A program made the translations under genes and the position numbers. Shown piece after piece: positions 1 to 13,466 of a stretch of DNA of 64,000 bases. Every line of letters starts with the position of its first letter. The first letter of the stretch is position 1. Origin of the DNA: Semisulcospira habei (lineage: Eukaryota; Mollusca; Gastropoda; Semisulcospiridae); the NCBI GenBank assembly GCA_036245525.1, contig BTPG01000004.1, forward strand, positions 234,312,637 to 234,376,636, in the 5' to 3' direction. The notes beneath the pieces are model-generated. The model saw only the letters and a program-made list of their open reading frames with translations, ran no database searches and was not told the DNA's origin.

Positions 1-590
1 GTAAGCAAGCAGGTGTTTATGAACGTGCCTTTCCAGTGGTTTGGACAAAACAGATAATAAAGAAATAGGCCGATAATTATTAGGATCAGAACGATCTTTT
101 GTTTTTGGAAGTGGAATTACTTTGGCATATTTAAGTTCGTTAGGAAAAGTGTTATGCTGGATACAGAGATTATAAATATAAGTTAAGGATTCTACAATGT
201 ATGGGAGAGACAGTTTAAGTATTTTCGGGCTGATGTCATCAGGCCCCGAGGACTTTTTATTTGGAAGGTTACTTATAAGTAAACCCACTTCATGAACAGC
301 TAACATAGGGATGTTGAAGGGGGCTGTGCCCATTGTTCTTTGTTGACAAAACTCAGACAGCAAATTTGAACGGTGATAAGTGTTATCCTGGCTTGGCGAT
401 ATTAGAGATTTGGCAATCGAAAGAAAATGGTCATTGAATGTATCAGCAGTAAGATTAGTGGGAATGGTAGTTGCGGTACTTGGAGACCCCCTAGTAAGTG
501 TGTTTAGAAGGCGCCATATAGTAGAGGTATCTTTGCTGTCTTTAACCGTGTCACGAACTAACTTTTTTCTTTTTTCTTGCCTCTCTGATC
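1..590 (-). mobile_element. LINE ORF2 fragment (reverse transcriptase N-terminal part), cut by window edge
   Basis: Read on the minus strand this gives a reverse-transcriptase N-terminal region: a linker (TADTFNDHFLSIAKS-like), then SGPDDISPKILK, a VIPLPKTKDRSD stretch and NNYRPISLLSVLSK, the usual fingers/palm motifs 0-2 of non-LTR RTs. It aligns by eye, block for block, with 50392-51111 in this window, so both belong to one Jockey/CR1-superfamily family. The frame is lost near 565, where an A/T-rich homopolymer run sits (one extra A on the coding strand), so it is not intact. The GA microsatellite at 606 marks its 5' limit. The rest of the RT lies beyond base 1. Confidence 0.85.
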
Positions 591-603
591 ATGTATTTAA
601 CAC

Positions 604-605
<2 letters not shown>

Positions 606-684
<79 letters not shown>
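606..684. repeat. (GA)n microsatellite
   Basis: Almost uninterrupted GA dinucleotide run of about 78 bp, followed by imperfect GA-rich sequence. The open reading frame through it, which would encode an Arg-Glu run, is an artefact of the repeat. Confidence 0.97.
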
Positions 685-686
<2 letters not shown>

Positions 687-1310
687 CAGAGCGAGAGAGA
701 ATTACGTCATATTTAGAGTATTGGGACAATGTTGTCTGCGTGCTGACGGAGTTGCTTCTTTTACGTCACCGCCACTGTCTGACTTTCTCCAGAAGTCAAG
801 GTTTTTTACTGTTTTATTTATTTTTTTCTGAAAAGAATTGTTACTGAAGAAGTTGAAAGGGTACAAAGCTGGCGAACGAACTCATCCATGTCTTTCTCCA
901 AACTAGCTATATCCAAATTTTCAAGTGAATATGACAAAAAAAAGTACAGACTCTAATGTGGCACAACCGACTTCCAATAAAGGGTCTGTTAGCCCTTCAA
1001 TGAGACATCCAATTCTAATACGCACCAAGCATTTCCTTGAACCGAGCATTTCCTCAAGTTTCAAGCTTGTAGTTACACAAACATCGGAGATTCGCGTGTT
1101 TACTCACATACTCACACACACTCACACATGGCGTTTCCCGCCAAAAGTACGTTCTGCAGCGAAGTTAGCGTAACAAGACATGACGTCATTTTTATCTAGT
1201 TACATTAGTTGTCCGATTTTCAGACCTGCCCGCCTTTGTAGCCACGGGCATTCTTTTGAATTTGCTCCGCCACGACCCATCCTAAAAAGTCTGTTCTATA
1301 AATAGAAGAC
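685..1310. other. Unassigned intergenic sequence
   Basis: No convincing exon, RT motif, tandem repeat or palindrome was seen here on either strand. A short CA/TCACAC-rich patch lies near 1100-1128. Confidence 0.5.
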
Positions 1311-1528
1311 TTAACTCATTCTACCCCAGACGCACCACAGGAAAATAAGGATCGACCATGACAGTTCAAGGGTGATGCCAGAATAGCTTGGCGCCTATGG
1401 GCGCCAAGCTATTCTGGCATCACCCTTGAACTATCATGGTCGATCTGTGTCCTGCACTGCAATGCAGTCTTCAGAGGACAGGGGCAAAATTTAGGGGATT
1501 TCGACCGTCTTGGGGTAGAATGGGATAA
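1311..1528. mobile_element. Palindromic TTAA miniature transposon (copy 1)
   Basis: The left end is TTAACTCATTCTACCCC and the right end is a slightly decayed inverse (GGGGTAGAATGGGATAA). The interior is a foldback of about 45-bp arms (from about 1350 to 1445) around a short loop, starting with GATCGACCATG and ending in its inverse. The same element occurs at 24287-25032 and 25506-25717. With no coding capacity, it is a MITE. The TTAA target, proven by paralogous empty sites for the other two copies, suggests mobilisation by a piggyBac-type transposase, which is an inference. Confidence 0.85.
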
Positions 1529-1847
1529 ACACTAAACCGTATAATTCACAAGACGAAACAACACATATGCAGGGAAATGACTCGGTGCTGAACAAACCGG
1601 TAGATCCCCTACATCCCCAGGGAAATGATATGGCCCTGAAGACAACAGCCAGCTCTTAGCAGCCACTGAAACCGGAAGCGTTAAATAGTAGTATGGCTCC
1701 CAGCTTATGCCAAAGCCGCGCTAACAGCTCGTCACATGCACTCTCAACATTCAGATTCAGTGGGGCGGACAGGCTGAAAGAAGCACCCCTACGCTGAGAC
1801 TGACTCTACTTCCGGCCCAACAAAATATGAATAATAAAAGCCCCTTT
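1529..1847. other. Unassigned spacer
   Basis: Non-repetitive to the eye. A phrase resembling 'ccc...agggaaatga' occurs twice (about 1570 and 1620), which may be a decayed short duplication. No gene seen. Confidence 0.4.
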
Positions 1848-4800
1848 AAGGCCATTTAAAACAGTTATGAATGTGTTCCGGATGCATTTCTATATTCATA
1901 AATGATAGGCATTAGAGGGCACAAGACATCGTCTTGCGATAAGACAGTATTGTCTGAAGCCCCCCTACACTGTCTGAGAAGCAGCTTGGAGGCCAGTTTG
2001 TACGCCATTTTGCTCTCTAAATCTATGACGGACGGCATAGCGCCATATTAAACCGATACATATGTGTTCCGGATGCATTTCTATATTCATAAATGATAAG
2101 CATTAGAGGGCACAACGCATAGTTTTGCCATAAGACAGTATTGTCTGAAGCCCCCCTACACTGTCTGAGAAGCAGCTTTGAGTCAAGTCCGTACGCCATT
2201 TTGGTCTCTAAATCTATGACGGACGGCATAGGGCCACATAAAACAGTTCTGAATGTGCTTAAAAAGCATTTCCATATTTATAAATGATAGGCATTAGAGG
2301 GCACAACGCATAGTTTTGCCATAAAACAGTATTGTCTGAAGCCCCCCTACACTGTCCGAGAAGCCGAATGGAGGCCTGTCCGCCAGGCCATTTTTGGTCT
2401 CTTAACCTATGACGGACGACATAGGGCCATATAAAACAGTTATGAATGTGTTCCGGATGCATTTCTATATTCATAAATGATAGGCATTAAAGGGGAACAA
2501 CGTATAGTTTTGCCATAAGACAGCATTGTCTGAAGCCCCCCTACACTGTCGGAAAAGCAGCTTGGAGGCCTGTCCGTACGCCATTTTTGGTCCCTAATGG
2601 TATGATGGACGGCATAGCGCCATATTAAACCGATACAAATGTGTTTCGGATGCATTTCTATATTCATAAATAATAGGCATTAGAGGGCACAACGCATAGT
2701 TTTGCCATAAGACAGTATTGTCTCAAACCCCCCTACACTGTCGGAGAAGCAGTTTTGGAGGCACGTACGTACGCCATTTTTGGTCGCTAAATGTATGATG
2801 GACGGCACAGCGCCATATTAAACCGTAAGAAATGTGTTACGGATGCATTTCTATATTCATAAATGATAGGCATTAGAGGGCACAAGACATCATTTTGCCA
2901 TAAAACAGTATTGTCTGAAACCTCCCTACACTGTCTGTGAATCAGCTTGGAGACCAGTTCGTACGCCATTTTGGTCTATAAATCTATGACGGACGGCATA
3001 GCGCCATATTAAACCGATACAAATGTCTTCCGGATGCATTTCTATATTCATAAATGATAGGCATTAGAGGGCACAACAAATAGTTTTGCCATAAGACAGT
3101 ATTGTCTCAAACCCCCCTAAACTGTAGGAGAAGCAGTTTTGGAGACCAGTTCGTACGCCATTTTTGGTCTCTAAATGTATGATGGACGGCATAGCGCCAT
3201 ATTAAACCGTAAGAAATGTGTTACGGATGCATTTCTATATTCATAAATGATAGGCATTAGAGGGCACAAGACATCATTTTGCCATAAGACAGTATTGTCT
3301 GAAGCCCCCCTACACTGTCTGTGAAGCAGCTTGAAGAACAGTTCGTACGCCATTTTGGTCACTACATCTATGACGGACGGCATAGCGCCATATTAAACCG
3401 ATACAAATGTGTTCCGGATGAATTTCTATAGTCATAAATGATAGGCAATAGAGGGCACAACGCACAGTTTTGCCATAAGACAGTATTGTCTGAAGCCCTA
3501 CTACACTATCTGAGAAACAGCGTGGAGTGCAGTCCGTACGCCATGTTGGTCTCTAAATCTGAGACGGACGGCATAGGGCAACATAAAACAGTTCTGAATG
3601 TGTTAGAAAGCATTTATATATTCATAAATGATAAGCATTAGAAGGCACAACACATCGTTTCGCCATAAGACAGTATTGTATGAAGCCCCTCTACACTGTC
3701 AGAGAAGCAGACTTGAGGCCAGTTCGTTGGCCATTTTAGTCTCTAAATCTATGACGGACGACATAGCGCCATATTAAACCGATACAAATGTGTTCCGGAT
3801 GCATTTCTATATTCATAAAAGATAGGCATTAGAGGGCACAACGCATAGTTTTGCCATAAGACAGTATTGTCTGAAGCCCCCCTACATTGTCTGAGAAGCA
3901 ACTTCGAGTCCAGTCCGTACGACATTTTGGTCTCTAAATCTATGACGGACGGCATAGAGCCATATAAAACAGTTATGAATGTGTTTAGAATGTATTTCCA
4001 TATTTATCAATGATAGGCATTAGAGGGCACAAAGCATAGTTTTGCCATAAGACAGTATTGTCTGAAGCCCCCCTACACTGTCTGAGAAGCAGCTTCGAGT
4101 CCAGTCCGTACGCCATTTTGGTCTCTAAATCTATGACGGACGGCATAGGGCCACATAAAACAGTTATATATGTGTTTAGAAAGCATTTCCATATTTATAA
4201 ATGATAGACATTAGAGGGCACAAGGCATAGTTTTGCCATAAGACAGTATTGTCTGAAACCCCCGAACACTGTCGGAGAAGCAGCTTGGAGGCTTGTCAGT
4301 ACGCCATTTTTGGTCTCTAAATATATGATGGACGGCATAGCGCCATATTAAACCGTAAGAAATGTGTTACGGATGCATTTCTATATTCATAAATGATAGG
4401 CATTAGAGGGCACAAGACATCGTTTTGCCAAAAGACAGTATTGTCTGAAGCCCGCTGACACTGTCTGAGAAGCAGCTTGGAGACCAGTTTGTACGCCATT
4501 TTGGTCTCTAAATCTATGACGGACGGCATAGCGCCATATTAAACCGATACAAATGTGTTCCGGATGCATTTCTATATTCATAAATGATAGGCATTTGAGG
4601 GCACAACGCATAGTTTTGCCATAAGACAGTATTGTCTGAAGCCCCCCTACACTGCCTGAGAAGCAGCTTTGAGTCCAGTCCGTACGCCATTTTGGTCTCT
4701 CAATCTATGACGGACGGCATAGGGCCACATAAAACAGCTATATATGTGTTTAGAAAGCATTTCCATATTTATAAATGATAGGCATTAGAGGGCACAAAGC

Positions 4801-5029
4801 ATAGTTTTGCCATAAGACAGTATTGTCTGAAGCCCCCCTACACTGTCTGAGAAGCAGCTTGGAGTCCAGTTCGTACGTCATTTTGGTCTCTAAATCTATG
4901 ACGGACGGCATAGCGCCATATTAAACCGATACAAATGTGTTCCGGATGCATTTCCATATTCATAAATGATAGGCATTAGAGGGCACAACGCATAGTTTTG
5001 CCATAAGACAGTATTGTCTGAAGCCCCCC

Positions 5030-6561
5030 TACACTGTCTGAGAAGCAGCTTCGAGTCCAGTCCGTACGTCATTTTGGTCTCTAAATCTATGACGGACGGT
5101 ATAGGGCCACATAAAACAGTTATATATGTGTTTAGAAAGCATTTCCATATTTATAAATGCTAGGCATTAGAGGGCACAAAGCATAGTTTTGCCATAAGAC
5201 AGTATTGTCTGAAGCCCCCCTACACTGTCGGAGAAGCAGCGTGGAGGCCTGTCCATACGCCATTTTTGGTCTCTAAATATATGATGGACGGCATAGCGCC
5301 ATATTAAACCGATACAAATGTGTTACGGATGCAATTCTACATTCACAAATGATAGGCATTAAAGGGCACAACGCATAGTTTTGCCATAAGACAGTATTGT
5401 CTGAAGCCCCCCTACACTGTCGGAGAAGCAGTTTGGAGGCCTGTCCGTACGCCATTTTTGGTCTCTAAATATAAGATGGACGGCATAGCGCCATATTAAA
5501 CCGATACAAATGTGTTACGGACGTAAATCTACAATCATAAATGATAGGCATTAGAGGGCACAACGTATAGTTTTGCTATAAGACAGTATTGTCTGAAGCC
5601 CCCCTACACTGTCTGAGAAGCAGCTTGGAGTCCAGTTCGTATGTCATTTTGGTCTCTAAATCTATGACGGACGGCATAGCGCCATATTAAATCGATACAA
5701 ATGTGTTCCGGATGCATTTCTATATTCATAAATGATAGGCATTAGAGGGCACAACGCATAGTTTTGCCATAAGACAGTATTGTCTGAAGCCCCCCTACAC
5801 TGTCTGAGAAGCAGCTTCGAGTCCAGTCCGTACGCCATTTTGGTCTCTAAATCTATGACGGACGGCATAGGGCCTAATAAAACAGTTATATATGTGTTTA
5901 GAAAGCAATTCCATATTTATAAATGATAGGCAGTAGAGGGCACAAAGCATAGTTTTGCCATAAGACAGTATTGTCTGAAGCCCCCCTACACTGTCGGAGA
6001 AGCAGCTTAGAGGCCTGTCCATACGCCATTTTTTGTCTCTAAATATATGATGGACGGCATAGCGCCATATTAAACCATAAGAAATATGTTACGGATTCAT
6101 TTCTATATTCATAAATGATAGGCATTAGAGGGCACAACGCATAGTTTTGCCATAAGACAGTATTGTCTGAAGCCCCCCTGAACTGTCTGAGAAGCATCTT
6201 CGAGTCCAGTCCGTACGCCATTTTGGTCTCTAAATCTATGACGGACGGCATAGGGCCACATAAAACAGTTAAATATGTGTTTAGAAAGCATTTCCATATT
6301 TATAAATGATAGACATTAGAGGGCACAAAGCATAGTTTTGCCATAAGACAGTATTGTCTGAAGCCCCCCTACACTGTCGGAGAAGCAGCTTGAAGGCCTG
6401 TCCATACGCCATTTTTGGTCTCTAAATATATGATGGACGGCATAGCGCCATATTAAACCGATACAAATGTGTTACCGGTTCAATTCTACATTCATAAATG
6501 ATAGGCATTGGAGGGCACAACGCATAGTTTTGCCATAAGACAGTATTGTCTGAAGCCCCCC
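5030..6561 (-). repeat. Higher-order repeat block A (8 satellite units, 1532 bp)
   Basis: This 1532-bp block is repeated nearly base for base at 6562-8093. Unit-specific variants, such as the GACGGTATAGG variant at 5094, the 'atgctagg' variant at 5157 and 'acggacgtaaatct' at 5517, all recur exactly 1531-1532 bp downstream. Within the block, neighbouring units are clearly less alike than units one block apart. Confidence 0.85.
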
Positions 6562-8093
6562 TACACTGTCTGAGAAGCAGCTTCGAGTCCAGTCCGTACG
6601 TCATTTTGGTCTCTAAATCTATGACGGACGGTATAGGGCCACATAAAACAGTTATATATGTGTTTAGAAAGCATTTCCATATTTATAAATGCTAGGCATT
6701 AGAGGGCACAAAGCATAGTTTTGCCATAAGACAGTATTGTCTGAAGCCCCCCTACACTGTCGGAGAAGCAGCGTGGAGGCCTGTCCATACGCCATTTTTG
6801 GTCTCTAAATATATGATGGACGGCATAGCGCCATATTAAACCGATACAAATGTGTTACGGATGCAATTCTACATTCACAAATGATAGGCATTAAAGGGCA
6901 CAACGCATAGTTTTGCCATAAGACAGTATTGTCTGAAGCCCCCCTACACTGTCGGAGAAGCAGCTTGGAGGCCTGTCCGTACGCCATTTTTGGTCTCTAA
7001 ATATAAGATGGACGGCATAGCGCCATATTAAACCGATACAAATGTGTTACGGACGTAAATCTACAATCATAAATGATAGGCATTAGAGGGCACAACGTAT
7101 AGTTTTGCTATAAGACAGTATTGTCTGAAGCCCCCCTACACTGTCTGAGAAGCAGCTTGGAGTCCAGTTCGTATGTCATTTTGGTCTCTAAATCTATGAC
7201 GGACGGCATAGCGCCATATTAAATCGATACAAATGTGTTCCGGATGCATTTCTATATTCATAAATGATAGGCATTAGAGGGCACAACGCATAGTTTTGCC
7301 ATAAGACAGTATTGTCTGAAGCCCCCCTACACTGTCTGAGAAGCAGCTTCGAGTCCAGTCCGTACGCCATTTTGGTCTCTAAATCTATGACGGACGGCAT
7401 AGGGCCACATAAAACAGTTATATATGTGTTTAGAAAGCAAATCCATATTTATAAATGATAGGCAGTAGAGGGCACAAAGCATAGTTTTGCCATAAGACAG
7501 TATTGTCTGAAGCCCCCCTACACTGTCGGAGAAGCAGCTTAGAGGCCTGTCCATACGCCATTTTTGGTCTCTAAATATATGATGGACGGCATAGCGCCAT
7601 ATTAAACCGTAAGAAATGTGTTACGGATTCATTTCTATATTCATAAATGATAGGCATTAGAGGGCACAACGCATAGTTTTGCCATAAGACAGTATTGTCT
7701 GAAGCCCCCCTGAACTGTCTGAGAAGCAGCTTCGAGTCCAGTCCGTACGCCATTTTGGTCTCTAAATCTATGACGGACGGCATAGGGCCACATAAAACAG
7801 TTATATATGTGTTTAGAAAGCATTTCCATATTTATAAATGATAGACATTAGAGGGCACAAAGCATAGTTTTGCCATAAGACAGTATTGTCTGAAGCCCCC
7901 CTACACTGTCGGAGAAGCAGCTTGAAGGCCTGTCCATACGCCATTTTTGGTCTCTAAATATATGATGGACGGCATAGCGCCATATTAAACCGATACAAAT
8001 GTGTTACCGGTGCAATTCTACATTCATAAATGATAGGCATTAGAGGGCACAACGCATAGTTTTGCCATAAGACAGTATTGTCTGAAGCCCCCC
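6562..8093 (-). repeat. Higher-order repeat block B (copy of 5030-6561)
   Basis: Second copy of the eight-unit block, differing at a handful of positions (for example a gcagCttgg/gcagTttgg difference in one unit). Similarity to block A falls back to the general unit level after about 8093. Confidence 0.85.
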
Positions 8094-10158
8094 TACACTG
8101 TCTGAGAAGCAGCTTGGAGTCCAGTTCTTATGCCATTTTGGTCTCTAAATCTATGACGGACGGCATAGCGCCATATTAAACCGATACAAATGTGTTCCGG
8201 ATGCATTTCTATATTCATAAATGATAGGCATTAGAGGGCACAACGCATAGTTTTGCCATAAGACAGTATTGTCTGAAGCCCCCCTACACTGTCTGAGGAG
8301 CAGCTTCGAGTCCAGTCCGTACGCCATTTTGGTCTCTAAATCTATGACGGACGGCATAGGGCCACATAAAACAGTTATATATGTGTTTAGAACGCATTTC
8401 CATATTAATAAATGATAGACATTAGAGGGCACAAAGCATAGTTTTGCCATAAGACAGTATTGTCTGAAGCCCCCCTACACTGTCGGAGAAGCAGCTTCAA
8501 GGCCTGTCCATACGCCATTTTTGGTCTCTAAATATATGATGGACGGCATAGCGCCATATTAAATCGATACAAATGTGTTACGGATGCAATTCTACATTCA
8601 TAAATGATAGGCATTAGAGGGCACAACGCATAGTTTTGCCATAAGACAGTATTGTCTGAAGCCCCCCTACACTGTCCGAGAAGCATCTTGGAGGCTTGTC
8701 CGTACGCCATTTGTGGTCTCTTAACCTATGACGGACGGCATAGGGCCATACAAAACAGTTATGAATGTGTTCCGGATGCATTTCTATATTCATACATTAT
8801 AGGCATTAGAGTGCACAACGCATAGTTTTGCCATAAGACAGTATTGTCTGAAGCCCCCCTACACTGCCCGAGAAGCAGCTTGGAGGCCCGTCCATACGCC
8901 ATTTTTGGTCTCTAAATGTATGATGGACGGCATAGCGCCATATTAAACCGATACAAATGTGTTCCGGATGCAAATCTATATTCATAAATGATAGGCATTA
9001 GAGGGCACAACGCATAGTTTTGCCATAAGACAGTATTGTCTCAAGCCCCCCTACACTGTCCAAGAAGCAGAGATGGAGCCCGTTCGTACGCCATTTTTGG
9101 TCTCTTAATGTATGATGGACGGCATAGCGCCATATTAAACCGTAAGAAATGTGTTACGGATGTATTTCTATATTCATAAATGATAGGCATTAGAGGGCAC
9201 AAGACATCGTTTTGCAATAAGACAGTATTGTCTGAAGCCCCCCTACTCTGTCTAAGAAGCAGCTTGGAGACCAGTTCGTACGCCATTTTGGTCTCTAAAT
9301 CTATGACGGACGGCATAGCGCCATATTAAACCGATACAAATGTGTTCCGGATTCATTTCTATATTCATAAATGATAGACATTAGAGGGCACAACGCATAG
9401 TTTTGCCATAAGACAGTATTGTCTGAAGCCCCCCTACACTGTCTGAGCAGCAGCTTGGAGGCCTGTCCGTACGCCATTTATGGTCTCTAAATGTATGATG
9501 GACGGCATAGCGCCATATTAAACCGATACAAATGTGTTCCTGATGAATTTCTATATTCATAAATAATAGGCAATAGAGCGCACAACGCACAGTTTTGCCA
9601 TAAGACAGTTTTGTCTGAAGCCCCACTACACTGTCTGAGAAGCAGCTTGGAGTCCAGTCCGTACGCCATTTTGGTCTCTAAATCTATGACGGACGGCATA
9701 GGGCCACATAAAACAGTTATGAATGTGTTTAGAAAGCATTTCCATATTTATAAATGATAGGCATTAGAGGGCACAAAGCATAATTTTGCCATAGACACTA
9801 TTGTCTGAAGCCCCCCTAAACTGTCGGAGAAGCAGCTTGGAGGCCTGTCCGTACGCCCTTTTTGGTCTCTAAATATATGATGGACGGCATAGCGCCATAT
9901 TAAACCGATACAAATGTGTTACGGATGCAATTCTACATTCATAAATGATAGGCATTAGAGGGCACAACGCATAGTTTTGCCATAAGACAGTATTGTCTGA
10001 AGCCCTTGACACTGTCTGAGAAGGAGCTTGGAAGCCATTCTTTACTCCATTTTTGGTCTCTTAACCTATGACGGACGGCATAGGGCCAAATAAAACAGTC
10101 ATGAATGTGTTCCGGATGCATTTCTATATTCATAAATGATTGGCATTAGAGGGCACAA

Positions 10159-12891
10159 AGATGGCGTTCGGACTGGACTCCAAGCTTCTTCTCAGACATT
10201 GTCGTGGGGCTTCAGACAATACTGTCTTATGGCAAAACTATGCGTTGTGCCCTCTAATACCTATTATTTATAAACATGGAAATGCTTTCTAAACACATTT
10301 ATAACTGTTTTATGTGGCCCTATGATGTCCGTCATAGATTTAAAGACCAGAAATGGCGTACAAACTGGCCTCCAAGCTGCTTCTCAGAGAGTGTAAGGGG
10401 GCTTCAGACAATACAGTATTATGGCAAAACTAGGCATTGTGCCCTCTAATGCCTATCATTTATGAATATAGAAATGCATCCGGAACACATTCATAACTGT
10501 TTCATATGGCCCTATGCCGTCCGTCATAGGTTAAGAGACCAAAAATGGCGAACGGACAGACCTCCAAGCTGCTTCTCAGACAGTGTATGGGGGCTTCAGA
10601 CAATACTGTCTTATGGCAAAACTATGCGATGTGCCCTCTAATGTCTATCATATATGAATATGGAAATGCTTCCTGAACACATTTGTATAGGTTTTATATG
10701 GCGCTATTCCGTCCATCATACATTTAGAGACCAAAATGGTGTTCGGGCTGGACTCCAACCTGCTTCTCAGGCAGTATAGTGGGGCTTCAGACAATACTGT
10801 CTTATGGCAAATCTATGCATTGTGCCCTCTAATGCCTATCATTTATGAATATAGAAATGCATCCGGAACACATTCATAACTGTTTCATATGGCCCTATGC
10901 CGTCCGTCATAGGTTAAGAGACCAAAAATGGCGAACGGACAGACCTCCAAGCTGCTTCTCTGACAGTGTATATGGGTTTTAGACAATACTGTCTTATGGC
11001 AAAACTATGCGATGTGCCCTCTAATGTCTATCATATATGAATATGGAAATGCTTCCTGAACACATTTGTATCGGTTTTATATGGCGCTATTCCGTCCATC
11101 ATACATTTAGAGACCAAAATGGCGTTCGGGCTGGACTCCAACCTTTCTTCTCAGACAGTATAGTGGGGCTTCAGACAATACTGTCTTTTGGCGAAACTTT
11201 ACGTTGTGCCCTCTAGTGCCTATCATTTATGAATAAACAATTTTTTCCGAAACACATTCATAACTGTTTTATATGGCCTTATCCCGTCCGTCATAGGTTA
11301 AAAGACCAAAAATGGCGTAAAGACTGGTCTCCAAGCTGCTTCTCAAACAGTGTAGGGGGGCTTCAGACAATACTGTCTTATGGCAAAACTATGCGTTGTG
11401 CCCTCTAATGCCTATCATTTATAAATAAGGAAATGCCCTCTGAACACATTTGTATCGGTTTAATATGGCACTATGCCGTCCATCATACATTTAGAGACCA
11501 AAAATGGCGTACAACTGGCCTCCAAGCTGCTTCTCAGACAGTGCAGAGGGGCTTCAGACAATACTGTCTTATGGCAAAACAATGCGTTGTGCACTCTAAT
11601 GCCTATCATTTATAAATATGGAAATGCTTTCTAAACACATTCAGAACTGTTTTATGTGGCTCTATGCCGTCCGTCATAGATTTAGAGACCACAAATGGCG
11701 TACAAACTGACCTCCAAGCTGCTTCTCAGACAGTGTAGGGGGGCTTCAGACAATACTGTCTTATGGCAAATCTATGCGTTGTGCTCTCTAATGCCTATCA
11801 TTTTTGAATATGGAAATGCTTCCTGAATACATGTGTATCGGTTTTATATGGCGCTATGCCGTCCATCATAGATTTAGATACCAAAAATGGAGTTTAGGAA
11901 TGGCCTCCAAGCTGCTTCTCAGACAGTGTAGTAGGGTTTCAGACAATACTCTCTTATGGCAAAATTATGCTTTGTGCCCTCTAATGCCTATAATTTATAA
12001 ATATAGAAATGCATCCGGAACACATTGATAACTGTTTTATATGTCCCTATGCCGTCTATCATAGGTTAAGAAAGCAAAAATGGCGTACGGACTGCCTCCA
12101 AGCTGCTCCTAAGACAGTGTAGGGGGCTTCCTACAATACTGTCTTATGGCAAAACTATGCGTTATGCCCTCTAATGCCTATCATTTATGAATATAGAAAT
12201 GCATCCGGAACACATTCATAACTGTTTTATTTGTCCCTATGCCTCCGTCATAGGTTAAGAGACCGAAAATAGCGTAAAGACTGGCCTCCAAGCTGCTTCT
12301 CAGACAGTGTCACGGGCTTCAGTTAATACTGTCTTATGGCAAAACTATGCGTTGTGCCCTGTAATGCCTATCATTTATGAATATAGAAATGCATCCGGAA
12401 CACATTCATAACTGTTTTATATGGCCCTATGCCGTCCGTCATAGCTTAAGAGACCAAAAATGGCGTATGTACTTGCCTCCAAGATGCTTCTCAGACAGTG
12501 TCAAGGGCTTCAGACAATACTGTCTTATGGCAAAACTATGCGTTGTGCCCTCTAATTCCTATCATTTATGAATATAGAAATGCATCCGAAACACATTCGT
12601 AACTGTTTTATTTGGCCCTATGCCGTCCGTCATAGGTTAAGAGACCAAAAAGTGCGTAAGGACTGGCCTCCAAGATTCTTCTCAGACAATGTCAAGGGCT
12701 TCAGACAATACTGTCTTATGGCAAAACTATTCATTGTGCCCTCTAATGTCTATCATTTATGAATATGAAAATTCTTCCCGATCACATTTGTATCGGTTTT
12801 ATATGGCCCTATGCCGTCCGTCATAGCTTAAGAGACCGAAAATGGCGTATGTACTGGCCTCCAAGCTGCTTTTCAGACAGTGTAGGGGGGA
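10159..12891 (+). repeat. ~191-bp satellite array, inverted orientation
   Basis: About 14 units of the same satellite as 1848-10158, but read on the opposite strand (CTATGCCGTCCGTCATAG, then AGACCAAAAATGGCG). The switch occurs within the phrase 'gggcacaaag/atggcg'. Both sides contain 'caaag' there, so the switch point has microhomology. Units here are more heterogeneous, with several missing bases. The array stops at about 12891, 59 bp before a gap. Confidence 0.95.
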
Positions 12892-12950
12892 TTCTTTGCA
12901 TTCCAGTCACCGAGGACAGCCAGAATGTCTTTCTTAGGTGTTTTCTTGAT

Positions 12951-13450
12951 NNNNNNNNNNNNNNNNNNNNNNNNNNNNNNNNNNNNNNNNNNNNNNNNNN
13001 NNNNNNNNNNNNNNNNNNNNNNNNNNNNNNNNNNNNNNNNNNNNNNNNNNNNNNNNNNNNNNNNNNNNNNNNNNNNNNNNNNNNNNNNNNNNNNNNNNNN
13101 NNNNNNNNNNNNNNNNNNNNNNNNNNNNNNNNNNNNNNNNNNNNNNNNNNNNNNNNNNNNNNNNNNNNNNNNNNNNNNNNNNNNNNNNNNNNNNNNNNNN
13201 NNNNNNNNNNNNNNNNNNNNNNNNNNNNNNNNNNNNNNNNNNNNNNNNNNNNNNNNNNNNNNNNNNNNNNNNNNNNNNNNNNNNNNNNNNNNNNNNNNNN
13301 NNNNNNNNNNNNNNNNNNNNNNNNNNNNNNNNNNNNNNNNNNNNNNNNNNNNNNNNNNNNNNNNNNNNNNNNNNNNNNNNNNNNNNNNNNNNNNNNNNNN
13401 NNNNNNNNNNNNNNNNNNNNNNNNNNNNNNNNNNNNNNNNNNNNNNNNNN
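12951..13450. other. Assembly gap (500 N)
   Basis: Exactly 500 N, a placeholder length, so the true size is unknown. Left flank 12892-12950 is non-satellite. The right flank begins directly in a splice-acceptor-like tract. Confidence 0.99.
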
Positions 13451-13466
13451 TCTTGTTGGTTTTCAG

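Larger units (their letters stand above)
1848..10158 (-). repeat. ~191-bp satellite array, orientation 1
   Basis: About 43 head-to-tail units averaging 191 bp. Landmarks recur every 191-193 bp: GACGGACGGCATAG, TTCATAAATGATAGGCATT, AGAGGGCACAA, AGACAGTATTGTCTGAAG and GTACGCCATTTTGGTCTCTAA. Because 191 is not a multiple of three, the frame shifts in every unit, so the 60-99-residue minus-strand frames (repeating ...LLLRQCRGASDNTVLWQNYALCP...) are readings of a non-coding repeat, not genes. Units differ by a few substitutions and fall into types (GGAGGCCTGTCC versus CGAGTCCAGTCC variants) arranged in higher-order blocks. A satellite of nucleosome-plus-linker length is typical of centromeric or heterochromatic arrays, but location cannot be told from this sequence. 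Confidence 0.97.

Noticed and set aside
1848..10158. Dozens of 60-99-residue minus-strand frames with a recurring peptide that could be taken for a gene family
   Set aside because: They follow the 191-bp satellite period, which shifts frame each unit, lack start/splice context, and the same DNA occurs inverted. They are repeat readings.
1848..12891. CRISPR array
   Set aside because: Regular repeats, but there are no unique spacers between them, the unit is 191 bp and the genome is eukaryotic.
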